A stretch of 51,883 nucleotides of DNA from the NCBI GenBank assembly GCA_045611635.1, contig JAZKXL010000075.1, forward strand, positions 1 through 51,883, given 5' to 3'. The notes under the pieces are model-generated. The model did not search any database, was not told the DNA's origin, and was given only the letters and a program-made list of their open reading frames with translations. Below, in pieces: positions 8,273-15,418 of the stretch. The translations under genes were made by a program, and so were the position numbers. The DNA comes from Fimenecus sp045611635 (GTDB lineage Bacteria > Bacillota > Clostridia > Oscillospirales > Acutalibacteraceae). Within the stretch, counting starts at the first letter, position 1. Each line of letters opens with the position of its first letter.

Positions 8273-10162
8273 ATGCTTATCTCTTTACAAAACATCAATA
8301 AAAGTTTTCTTGACAAAAGCATATTAAAAGATATAAACCTCACTGTTAATGAAAAGGACCGTATTGGTCTTTTGGGTATTAACGGTGTGGGTAAAACTAC
8401 CCTTTTAAACATTATATCAGGCGTACTTGAATATGATGAAGGCACATTAGCAACTAAATCAAATATTAGAATTGGCTATTTAAAACAAAACGAATCACTT
8501 GACACATCAAACACACTTCGTCAAGAAATTCAAAATGCTTTGAAGCTTGCTTTTGATACAAGAAAACAACTTGAAGAAATATCAAAGAAAATGGTAACAG
8601 CAAGTAGTGATGAATACGCTCAACTTGAAGCAAAATATGAGTATCTTACAAATATTTATGATGCTTGCGATGGTTACAATGCGGAAGTCCGCATAAATAC
8701 AATACTTAATGGTATGGGTTTTGGTGATTTTAACTTAGATGGTAGTATATCCGTGCTTTCAGGCGGTGAAAAAACTCGATTTGCACTTGCAAAAATTCTT
8801 GTTGAAAATCCAAATTTGCTTATTCTTGATGAACCAACTAACCATCTTGATTTCACTATGCTTAATTGGCTTGAGAATTATCTCAAATCATATAAAGGTG
8901 CAGTAATTGTTGTATCTCACGATAGATATTTCTTAAATGCAGTTGCATCTGATATTTGCGAAATTGAAAATGGTGAATTGGTAAGATATAAAGGTGGTTA
9001 CTCTTCATTCTTAAAACAAAAAGAGGAAAGAATTAAAACGCTTACCAAAGAATACGAAAAACAGCAAAAAGAAATTGAGCAATTACGAGATTATGTTCGC
9101 AAAAATCTTGCAAAATCAAGTAGTATAAACAGTGTTGGCTCTCGCGTTAAAGCTCTTGAAAAAATGGAATTAGCGGCTAAACCTAATCCTAAAGTGAAGG
9201 ATTTGCACATTGCATTTCCGTTTGATATTGAGCCACATAAAACCATTCTTGAGTGTAAAAATTTAAAAATCAGCGTTGGAAATGGCATTACCAAACGAAT
9301 CCTTTTTGAAAACTTTAATCTTGAAATTTTTCGCGGTGAAAAAGTTGCTTTTGTTGGCAAAAATGGTGTTGGAAAATCAACACTTTTGAAAGCAATTCTT
9401 AAAATGACAACCTATGAAGGTATTGTTCGTTGGGGCGGAAATGTAAAAATTTCATATTTTGACCAGGAATTGTCTTCTCTTGATTTAAATATGACTGTAC
9501 TTGAGTCGGTGCATCGCAAATTTCCAACAAAAACTGAATATGAAATAAGGAGTATGCTTGCTCGTTTTCTAATCGAAGATGAAGATGTATTTAAACGAAT
9601 TCGTGAAATGAGTGGTGCAAATCGTGCAAAAGTTGTGCTTTGTATAATTGCGTTTGAACGCTCAAATGTACTTGTTTTAGACGAGCCGACAAATCACCTT
9701 GACTATAAAGCAAAAGAAGCGTTAGATGCCGCATTACACCTTTATGAGGGCACTATAATTATGGTTTCTCACGATAGATATTTACTTAATTCAGTTCCTA
9801 CAAAAATAATCGAGATGAAGCCACAAGATATTGTAATTTATAATGGCAATTATGATTATTATAAAGAACATTCAGTTGTTGAAAATAAAACTGTGTCAGT
9901 GACAAAAGAAAAACACGACTCAGTCAAAACCTATGACGAGTCGCGAAAAAACAAGGCGGAAGATAGAAAACGCCGCGCTAAACTTATGAATACTGAAAAA
10001 GAAATAATGGTACTTCAAGCGGAAATTGATGAATTAAAAGAGCTTTGTAATAACCCTGATGTTTCAAGTGATTATACACGACTTTCCGAAATTTTAGATG
10101 AAATAAAAGTAAAAGAAGAACAACTTGAAGAACTTGAAACGATTTGGCTTGAATTGGCTTAA
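8273..10162 (+). CDS. ABC-F family ATPase, YdiF/YkpA-like
   Basis: ABC-F proteins are soluble twin ATPases that act on the ribosome, either in translation or in antibiotic protection. The 629 residues hold NBD1 with Walker A GINGVGKTT, signature LSGGEKTRF and LLILDEPTNHLD; then a charged linker (about 235-320, P-site tip region); then NBD2 with GKNGVGKST and VLVLDEPTNHLD; then a C-terminal coiled coil (about 550-629) as in YdiF. Both catalytic Glu are present. The NBD2 signature reads MSGANRAKV instead of LSGGERAR-like, which is a deviation. I chose ATG 8273 because AAGGTG stands 6 bases before it; ATG 8258 lies in the terminator tail. There are no membrane segments. A resistance role cannot be read from sequence alone. 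Confidence 0.93.
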   Translation: MLISLQNINKSFLDKSILKDINLTVNEKDRIGLLGINGVGKTTLLNIISGVLEYDEGTLATKSNIRIGYLKQNESLDTSNTLRQEIQNALKLAFDTRKQLEEISKKMVTASSDEYAQLEAKYEYLTNIYDACDGYNAEVRINTILNGMGFGDFNLDGSISVLSGGEKTRFALAKILVENPNLLILDEPTNHLDFTMLNWLENYLKSYKGAVIVVSHDRYFLNAVASDICEIENGELVRYKGGYSSFLKQKEERIKTLTKEYEKQQKEIEQLRDYVRKNLAKSSSINSVGSRVKALEKMELAAKPNPKVKDLHIAFPFDIEPHKTILECKNLKISVGNGITKRILFENFNLEIFRGEKVAFVGKNGVGKSTLLKAILKMTTYEGIVRWGGNVKISYFDQELSSLDLNMTVLESVHRKFPTKTEYEIRSMLARFLIEDEDVFKRIREMSGANRAKVVLCIIAFERSNVLVLDEPTNHLDYKAKEALDAALHLYEGTIIMVSHDRYLLNSVPTKIIEMKPQDIVIYNGNYDYYKEHSVVENKTVSVTKEKHDSVKTYDESRKNKAEDRKRRAKLMNTEKEIMVLQAEIDELKELCNNPDVSSDYTRLSEILDEIKVKEEQLEELETIWLELA

Positions 10163-10169
10163 TTAAATA

Positions 10170-11405
10170 CTAAAAACTAGCCGGTGGTAATGATGAATGT
10201 TCACTTTTACCTGCCGGCATTTTTGTCCCATAAAGACGTCCTCCATTAAAAACAGTATCATTACCTAATTTCGAACGTATTCCAGTTAATGCATTATCTA
10301 TAGCACATATTTTGTTGTGTGCATCTATATCAAAGCCAATATGCAGTTGTTGAAAACTTTCTTCTCGCATAAGATTATATGTTTTTACTGTTATAGCACG
10401 AATGTTTCGCTTCCAAACATGCTTTTCAACAAGTAGCTTTTGTGCGATTTCACATATTTCTTTTGCATTATGAGTGGGAAATTCAAATTTTTCAGAATAT
10501 TGTTGAACCGATAAATTATCTTCTTTTACTGCTAATTGCACACCTGTTGCAAGTAGTTGCTCTCTTCTTAAGTTTTTAGCAACTTTTGTTGACAATTCCG
10601 TAATGACTCTTATTACTTCATTTACAGTTGCAAGAGACTCCATACAAGTAATTCCTCTACTTATGCTTTGTGGTACAGGTTTATTATCAATATGTGATAC
10701 GGGAGAACGGTCAAATCCATTTGCATAAGCCCACAAATCAACACCATTCTTACCAAGTATTTTCTTCATAAATTCAGGTTGTGTTTTAGCTATATTACCT
10801 ATAGTATTTATTCCATATTTTTGTAAAGCTTGGAATGTTTTTCTACCTACAAAAATCATTTCATTTGCATTAAGTGGCCATACTTTTTCCTTATAGTTTT
10901 CTTTTGAAATTACTGTTGTAGCATCGGGCTTTTTCATATCACTACCAAGTTTTGCAAAAACTTTATTAAAAGAAACACCTACCGATATTGTAAGTCCTAT
11001 TTCATTACGGACACTTTTTCGTATTTCTTCAGCTATGTAAAATCCATTACCAAAATTCTTTTCGCTACTGCTAACATCTAGCCAACATTCGTCCATACCA
11101 AAGGGCTCAATTAAATCAGTGTATCTTGAATAAATGCTTTTAACCTTTTCAGAATAATCATAGTATATATCAAAATCGGGATGCACAACTATAAGACTAC
11201 CACATTTACGTCTTGCTTCACTTATGGTATCACCAGTTTTTACACCGCAAATCTTAGCAGGTTGAGACTTAGCAAGAACTATTCCATGACGGTCATCTTC
11301 GCTGCCACACACCGCCACACACTTGCCTCTTAATTGAGGATTTTTCACACATTCTACTGATGCATAAAAATTATTCAAATCACAGTGCAAAATAATTCTT
11401 TCCAT
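10170..11405 (-). CDS. dinB: Y-family DNA polymerase IV
   Basis: This is an error-prone translesion polymerase. The 411 residues start MERIILHCDLNNFYASVE, where Asp8 is the first metal ligand. FGMDECWLDVS holds the second catalytic Asp-Glu pair; the usual form is SIDEAFLD, and the Cys-Trp variant is seen in Firmicutes relatives. ISVGVSFNKVFAKLGSDMKKP and the little-finger region after about residue 240 follow. I see no clear QxxLF-type clamp-binding box near the C-terminus GTKMPAGKSEHSSLPPASF. AAAGGTG stands 7 bases before the ATG. It converges on the ABC-F gene with 7 bases between stops. Regulation is visible: a LexA box lies within its promoter. Confidence 0.95.
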   Translation of the reverse strand: MERIILHCDLNNFYASVECVKNPQLRGKCVAVCGSEDDRHGIVLAKSQPAKICGVKTGDTISEARRKCGSLIVVHPDFDIYYDYSEKVKSIYSRYTDLIEPFGMDECWLDVSSSEKNFGNGFYIAEEIRKSVRNEIGLTISVGVSFNKVFAKLGSDMKKPDATTVISKENYKEKVWPLNANEMIFVGRKTFQALQKYGINTIGNIAKTQPEFMKKILGKNGVDLWAYANGFDRSPVSHIDNKPVPQSISRGITCMESLATVNEVIRVITELSTKVAKNLRREQLLATGVQLAVKEDNLSVQQYSEKFEFPTHNAKEICEIAQKLLVEKHVWKRNIRAITVKTYNLMREESFQQLHIGFDIDAHNKICAIDNALTGIRSKLGNDTVFNGGRLYGTKMPAGKSEHSSLPPASF

Positions 11406-11432
11406 AAAATCACCTTTGTTTTTTATGAAACA

Positions 11433-11461
11433 ATTATACTGAACATTTGTTCTTATGTCAA
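11433..11461 (-). promoter_or_regulatory. consensus promoter of dinB with embedded LexA (SOS) box
   Basis: On the minus strand TTGACA (11456-11461) and TATAAT (11433-11438) are separated by exactly 17 bases. The spacer contains the palindrome GAACAAATGTTC (11441-11452), which matches the Gram-positive LexA/DinR pattern GAAC-N4-GTTC. Bound LexA would block polymerase, so dinB should be induced by DNA damage. Confidence 0.88.
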
Positions 11462-11535
11462 TGTAATTTTAAAAATCAAGTTAAAAATATCACCTCTTGT
11501 TATTAAAAAAATATAATGAATATAGGAGGTGTTAT

Positions 11536-12336
11536 ATGAATATATTTGTCATTATGGCGCTGATAGCAACATTGGGTACATGGTTTGTAACGGCATTAGG
11601 TGCTGCTACAGTTATCTTATTTAAATCACCTAACAAAAAAATATTAAACCTTATGCTTGGTTTTGCTTCAGGCGTTATGATTGCGGCAAGCTTTTGGTCT
11701 TTATTGCAACCAGCTATTGAGCGTGCAGAATTAATATTAAATATGCCAGCATATTTTGTTGTAACAATCGGTTTTTTATTTGGTGCAACCTTTATGTGGA
11801 TTTCTGATAAAACAGTTACATTTGCAAGGAATAAAGCTAATAATCCAAAATCTCAACCTAATGAAAAACTGCAAAGAATAATTATGCTAATTCTTTCAAT
11901 CACTCTTCACAACATACCTGAAGGTTTAGCGGTTGGTGTTGCTTTCGGTGCACTTCAAAACAACTTTTCTACCGAAAATCTATTGGGTGCAATATCAGTA
12001 GCAGTAGGTATTGGATTACAAAACTTTCCTGAAGGTGCAGCAATTTCATTGCCATTAAGACGTGAGGGATATTCAAGAAAAAAGAGTTTTTTATACGGTC
12101 AGGCATCCGGTATGGTTGAGCCAATTGCAGGTACAATAGGTGCATTATTGACTGTACATGTTGAAACAATACTCCCCTATGCTCTTTCTTTTGCCGCAGG
12201 TGCTATGATTTTAGTGGCAGTACATGAATTAATCCCTGAATGCCAAAAAAATCAAAAATTACAACCATATTTTGCAACTATGGGTATAGTATTAGGTTTT
12301 GCTACAATGATGTTGTTGGATGTTATGTTAGGGTAA
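11536..12336 (+). CDS. ZIP family metal transporter (ZupT-like)
   Basis: This inner-membrane transporter would take up divalent metals such as zinc, or iron or manganese. The 266 residues form about eight helices. ZIP signatures are clear: HNIPEGLAVGVAFGA in helix IV and QNFPEGAAISLPLRREG in helix V, carrying the metal-site His, Asn, Pro and Glu, with HELIPE in a later helix. The cytoplasmic loop after helix III is short and lysine/asparagine-rich and lacks the His-rich stretch of some members. The start at 11536 is fixed by AGGAGGTG 5 bases upstream; an upstream reading from 11497 has no ribosome site. It is a single gene with its own terminator. Which metal it carries cannot be told. Confidence 0.93.
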   Translation: MNIFVIMALIATLGTWFVTALGAATVILFKSPNKKILNLMLGFASGVMIAASFWSLLQPAIERAELILNMPAYFVVTIGFLFGATFMWISDKTVTFARNKANNPKSQPNEKLQRIIMLILSITLHNIPEGLAVGVAFGALQNNFSTENLLGAISVAVGIGLQNFPEGAAISLPLRREGYSRKKSFLYGQASGMVEPIAGTIGALLTVHVETILPYALSFAAGAMILVAVHELIPECQKNQKLQPYFATMGIVLGFATMMLLDVMLG

Positions 12337-12341
12337 TAAAT

Positions 12342-12372
12342 AAGGGATACCAATTAGTATCCCTTTATTTTT
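12342..12372 (+). terminator. rho-independent terminator after the ZIP gene
   Basis: AAGGGATAC (12342-12350) pairs with GTATCCCTT (12357-12365) over a 6-base loop, followed by TATTTTTTT. It starts 6 bases after the ZIP stop. Confidence 0.9.
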
Positions 12373-12493
12373 TTAGTTTTGAATTATTACACAATTTCTA
12401 ACACGGGTTGTAGATGATTACAAAATTGCATTTTAATACAACTGAAAATCGTATACAACCAAACCGACAAATTGGAAGTTATCAACACTGTTT

Positions 12494-13072
12494 TCACTTA
12501 TTTAATTTTTTTGTATGCACAAGATTTAATCCAAGTAAAAAAACGATGATGCAAACGGCAGAGCCAGTCGCAAGGTTCATAAAGCGAATCTCTATCTCTG
12601 ACATTCCCTCAAAGGACACAAGCATAGACCTTTGTAAAGAAAATATAGAAACAAATGCGTCTGCAAAAGATATGTTTCGTAATGTTATCAATTTTGCCGA
12701 TGTGCTTTTTCGTGCCTTTATCCATTTTATTGTTGCAAGTGTAATTTTTGTAAAAGCATATACTGCAATCGCAAGCATAACAATCAAATGAAAAACTGTA
12801 CCTCTATCCTTTATAAAAGCAAGGATTACTGTTCCAACAAGTGACAAAGATAACACCATTAACATTATTCCTGTAAATTGAATAACAAAGCGCTTCTTAC
12901 CTTTGTGTTGAAGAACTACAAAGCGAACAATACTCAATATTGCATAGTAAATACCGATTGAAAAAAGCCACCACGATTGTGTTGTTATACCAAAAACAAT
13001 GTGATAGACACTATAAATCATATTGAATAATAAGCTAATGAGTGCGAATTTTAGTGTCTTATTCATTTGCAT
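12494..13072 (-). CDS. uncharacterised multi-pass membrane protein in the TetR operon
   Basis: I do not recognise the family. The roughly 192 residues show about five hydrophobic helices: near the start (LKFALISLLFNMIYSVYHIV), IGIYYAILSIVRFVVL, FTGIMLMVLSLSLVGTVILAF, LIVMLAIAVYAFTKI and, at the C-terminus, GSAVCIIVFLLGLNL. A positively charged end (HTKKLNK) is probably cytoplasmic. Three ATG codons compete (13084, 13072, 13066); I chose 13072 because GGA lies 7 bases upstream. In any case the gene overlaps the 3' end of the TetR gene, so it is cotranscribed and coupled to it. The likely substrate or target of this small regulated operon is unknown. Confidence 0.75.
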   Translation of the reverse strand: MQMNKTLKFALISLLFNMIYSVYHIVFGITTQSWWLFSIGIYYAILSIVRFVVLQHKGKKRFVIQFTGIMLMVLSLSLVGTVILAFIKDRGTVFHLIVMLAIAVYAFTKITLATIKWIKARKSTSAKLITLRNISFADAFVSIFSLQRSMLVSFEGMSEIEIRFMNLATGSAVCIIVFLLGLNLVHTKKLNK

Positions 13073-13655
13073 TTTCTTTTCCATAAATACATATCGCGAT
13101 TATTTTAGATATTTCATCAATTGACTTGTCACACCCATTTTTTAACCATTCACAAATTATGGCATTAACACCATTTAGATAGTACATCATCACATATTGT
13201 CTAATATCTGATGGATAGTTAAATCTATCAAGAATAGGATTAAATATTTTTTCAAACATTCGCTTGTACACATCTTCAAATCCAAAAATTTTATTTTGTG
13301 CCAATGCAACCTTAAATACTTCTTTATGGTCTTTAATATAGGTAAAATATGGTGTTAGATACTTATCGCAAATAAACACCAAGTCATTAAGTTCACATTC
13401 CATAAGATTGAACGCTATTGACTGTGTGTCAATTGAAAAATATGACAAAAATTCATCTAAAATATATCTTGTTGTTTCATTTAATAAATCGCCGATAGTT
13501 TCATAATGCAAGTAAAAAGTTGAACGATTTACTCCTGCCATTTTGCAAATCTCACTAACAGTAATATATTCAAACGGTTTCTTTTTCAGTAATGCAATCA
13601 ATGCAAGGTCCATTTTGGTGGCAGTATTAAAATATTTACTTTCGGATTTATTCAT
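13059..13655 (-). CDS. TetR/AcrR family transcriptional regulator
   Basis: The 198-residue protein has the TetR-type N-terminal helix-turn-helix: ALLKKKPFEYITVSEICKMA then GVNRSTFYLHYETIGDLL (about residues 22-60). The C-terminal ligand domain is diverged and unassignable. AAGGAG stands 8 bases before the ATG. It is the middle gene of three on the minus strand, 24 bases after the small membrane protein gene and overlapping the next membrane protein gene. A near-perfect 23-base palindrome on the operon promoter is the obvious autoregulatory operator. The inducer is unknown. Confidence 0.92.
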   Translation of the reverse strand: MNKSESKYFNTATKMDLALIALLKKKPFEYITVSEICKMAGVNRSTFYLHYETIGDLLNETTRYILDEFLSYFSIDTQSIAFNLMECELNDLVFICDKYLTPYFTYIKDHKEVFKVALAQNKIFGFEDVYKRMFEKIFNPILDRFNYPSDIRQYVMMYYLNGVNAIICEWLKNGCDKSIDEISKIIAICIYGKENANE

Positions 13656-13679
13656 ATTACCGCTCCTTGCAAATTTTGA

Positions 13680-14021
13680 TTATTTGTCTGCGATTTCACG
13701 GGCAAGTTGCACGATTTCATAGGCATATTTTGCCTTGCCTTTTTCAAGCATTTTTTTATAAATTGGATAATTAACACCGCAACCAATAAGGCCAACGATA
13801 CCGACAATTATGCCAAGTACCATGCTGTTTCCAATAACTTGCATTGCCAAGGACATACCTGTACCGAAAACAAGTGCAAATACAATGCCCCAAGTGTAAG
13901 TGAAAACAGTAGCAGGAAGTTTTGCTCGTTTATCCAGTTTTTTAAGGGCAACAATTTTTGAATCTTCTTTTGGTGCATAGTCCTTTGCGATTGATTCTGC
14001 TAAAATTTTATCTGTGTTCAT
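13680..14021 (-). CDS. small two-helix membrane protein, first gene of the TetR operon
   Basis: The function is unknown. The 113 residues have a charged N-terminus (MNTDKILAESIAKDYAPKED, then KKLDKRAK) followed by two hydrophobic helices, FTYTWGIVFALVFGTGMSL and MVLGIIVGIVGLIGCGVNY, and a basic tail ending AREIADK. Similar short proteins occur widely in Firmicutes; from memory some carry automatic enzyme names that the sequence does not support. AAAAAGGAGG stands 7 bases before the ATG. The gene is transcribed from a promoter that overlaps the putative TetR operator and is followed by the repressor gene, so it is probably made on demand. Confidence 0.82.
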   Translation of the reverse strand: MNTDKILAESIAKDYAPKEDSKIVALKKLDKRAKLPATVFTYTWGIVFALVFGTGMSLAMQVIGNSMVLGIIVGIVGLIGCGVNYPIYKKMLEKGKAKYAYEIVQLAREIADK

Positions 14022-14045
14022 ATTAAGAACCTCCTTTTTGATTTT

Positions 14046-14063
14046 GCAGTATTATTTTACTGC
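14046..14063 (-). promoter_or_regulatory. short inverted repeat in the 5' leader of the TetR operon
   Basis: GCAGTA (14046-14051) and TACTGC (14058-14063) flank AAATAA on the transcribed strand, a few bases before the ribosome site of the small membrane protein gene. It could be a second operator or a leader hairpin. The same TACTG/CAGTA arms occur at the lon promoter. Confidence 0.4.
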
Positions 14064-14110
14064 TCAAAAAGAAGGAATTGAACAACATAATATTTGAAAT
14101 TTGTTGATTT

Positions 14111-14154
14111 GTATAAAATAAACTATTATATACTGAATTAATTATATCACACAA
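14111..14154 (-). promoter_or_regulatory. TetR-operon promoter with overlapping palindromic operator candidate
   Basis: On the minus strand TTGTGT (14149-14154) and TATAAT (14125-14130) are 18 bases apart. The -10 lies inside a 23-base inverted repeat: GTATAAAATA (14111-14120), AAC, TATTATATAC (14124-14133), with nine of ten arm positions complementary. Size, symmetry and position fit a TetR-dimer operator controlling the operon that encodes the TetR protein. Confidence 0.65.
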
Positions 14155-14180
14155 TTATAAAAAACTCTACCACAATCAAA

Positions 14181-14218
14181 AAATTCCAATTCCAACCAAA
14201 TGGTTAAAATTGGAATTT
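14181..14218 (-). terminator. terminator of the tRNA-Pro gene
   Basis: On the minus strand AAATTCCAATT (14208-14218) and AATTGGAATTT (14181-14191) form the stem, enclosing a smaller AACC/GGTT pairing, and the U-run GGAATTTTTTG follows. It begins right after the tRNA CCA end. Confidence 0.85.
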
Positions 14219-14294
14219 TGGTCGGAGTGACAGGACTTGAACCTGCGGCCTCTTGACCCCCAGTCAAGCGCGCTCCCAGCTGCGCCACACCCCG
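14219..14294 (-). tRNA. tRNA-Pro (anticodon GGG)
   Basis: The 76-base cloverleaf reads CGGGGTG at the 5' acceptor arm, pairing with CACTCCG with one G-U pair. The anticodon arm is CTTGA-CTGGGGG-TCAAG, placing GGG at positions 34-36. The T-arm contains GGTTCAAGTCC. Discriminator A and CCA are encoded. It reads Pro codons CCC and CCU. A promoter and terminator flank it, so it is a single transcription unit. Confidence 0.96.
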
Positions 14295-14311
14295 ATATAG
14301 TAACGGGGATT

Positions 14312-14340
14312 ATAATAACATAACCCCATGCATTTTTCAA
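14312..14340 (-). promoter_or_regulatory. promoter of tRNA-Pro
   Basis: On the minus strand TTGAAA (14335-14340) and TATTAT (14312-14317) are 17 bases apart, placing transcription start about 10 bases before the tRNA 5' end. Confidence 0.75.
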
Positions 14341-14383
14341 GTGATTTTTTATCTTTATATTTTCAATTCTTTTTATAATTCCT

Positions 14384-14412
14384 TTGCCTTTTACTAATTT
14401 TTGTGGTAATAT
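14384..14412 (+). promoter_or_regulatory. probable promoter of the EEP-family gene
   Basis: TTGCCT (14384-14389), 17-base spacer, TAATAT (14407-14412) preceded by TGG as an extended -10 element. The gene starts at 14434. Confidence 0.6.
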
Positions 14413-14433
14413 TTATTAAAAGGAGTTGGGAGT

Positions 14434-15351
14434 ATGAAATCAACGAAAAAACCAATTAAAATTATATTATCAGTAATTTCAATAATCTTAGTATTTATTA
14501 CTATATGGAGTGGTCTTATGTTTTGGTATTATCCACATTATAAAAAGAATAAAACTGAAATCACATTAAATGAAACTGTCAATAAAAATGAAGTTCGCAT
14601 AATGAGTTATAATCTTCGTTGTCTTAACCCTACTGATTTAGGCAAGAAAACTTGGTTTTATCGTGCTGATTTAATTATTAAATCAATCGAAAAAGAACAA
14701 CCCGGTATTATCGGCTTTCAAGAAGCTACAAAATGGCAATATAGTTATCTTTGTGACACAATGAATGGATATGATTCTATTATTACATATCGTGATGAAG
14801 CATTTAATTCTGAAGGATGCCCTGTCTTCTTCCGTACTGATTTATATACACTTATTGATAAGGGTTCGTTTTGGCTCTCTGAAACTCCTGAAAAAATGAG
14901 TAAAGGTTGGGATGCTGCTTGTTATAGAATTTGCAGTTATGCAATCCTTAAAGACAAAACTACAAAAAAAGAATTTGTTGTATTCAACACACATCTTGAC
15001 CATGTAAGCGACACCGCACGAATCAATGGTATTCAGGTAGTACTTGATAAAATTGCGGAGTTCGGCTCTCTCCCTGCAATTTTAATGGGCGACCTTAATG
15101 CTGAAGAAGATTCAGAAACATATAGAAGCGCAACTGCTAACTTTTTCGATACAAAATACCAACTTGAAAACCCAATGATAAGTTGTACTTATCAAAATTT
15201 TGGTGAAGAACTTGACAGCAATTGCATTGACTATGTAATGATTTCAAAGACAGGTTTCAAGGTCAACTCATACAAAGTAATTACTGAAACTTACGACGGA
15301 GTTTACACAAGTGACCACTTCCCGTTATCAGTAAATCTTTCTTTTGAATAA
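14434..15351 (+). CDS. membrane-anchored endonuclease/exonuclease/phosphatase (EEP) family protein
   Basis: This is a metal-dependent phosphohydrolase of the EEP fold (DNase I, exonuclease III, sphingomyelinase and inositol-phosphatase relatives). The 305 residues start with a helix (about 9-32, IILSVISIILVFITIWSGLMF) that should anchor the catalytic domain outside the cell. Fold motifs appear in order: MSYNLRC, GFQEAT (metal Glu), FNTHLDH, GDLNAEEDS (Asp-x-Asn) and TSDHFPL (catalytic Asp-His). AAGGAG precedes the ATG by about 9 bases. The M28 peptidase gene follows 67 bases later on the same strand but has its own promoter. Substrate is open: extracellular nucleic acid or phosphodiester lipid are both possible. 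Confidence 0.87.
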   Translation: MKSTKKPIKIILSVISIILVFITIWSGLMFWYYPHYKKNKTEITLNETVNKNEVRIMSYNLRCLNPTDLGKKTWFYRADLIIKSIEKEQPGIIGFQEATKWQYSYLCDTMNGYDSIITYRDEAFNSEGCPVFFRTDLYTLIDKGSFWLSETPEKMSKGWDAACYRICSYAILKDKTTKKEFVVFNTHLDHVSDTARINGIQVVLDKIAEFGSLPAILMGDLNAEEDSETYRSATANFFDTKYQLENPMISCTYQNFGEELDSNCIDYVMISKTGFKVNSYKVITETYDGVYTSDHFPLSVNLSFE

Positions 15352-15359
15352 AAATTAAC

Positions 15360-15399
15360 TTGATTTTAATTGGAATATAATGTAATATGTACATTATAT
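15360..15399 (+). promoter_or_regulatory. M28 peptidase promoter with perfect palindrome over the -10
   Basis: TTGATT (15360-15365) and TAATAT (15383-15388) are 17 bases apart. Centred on the -10 is a perfect inverted repeat, ATATAATGTA (15375-15384), ATATG, TACATTATAT (15390-15399). It could be a repressor operator or a hairpin; without a T-run it is not a terminator. Confidence 0.55.
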
Positions 15400-15418
15400 T
15401 GACATCGGAGGTTTTACA

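Noticed and set aside
12414..12791. Plus-strand open frame of 125 codons
   Set aside because: It lies antisense to the membrane protein gene of the TetR operon, has no ribosome site and its composition looks like a reverse-strand shadow.
14181..14294. tRNA gene as phage or island attachment site
   Set aside because: The flanking genes are ordinary, no integrase is adjacent and no repeat of the tRNA 3' end was noticed.
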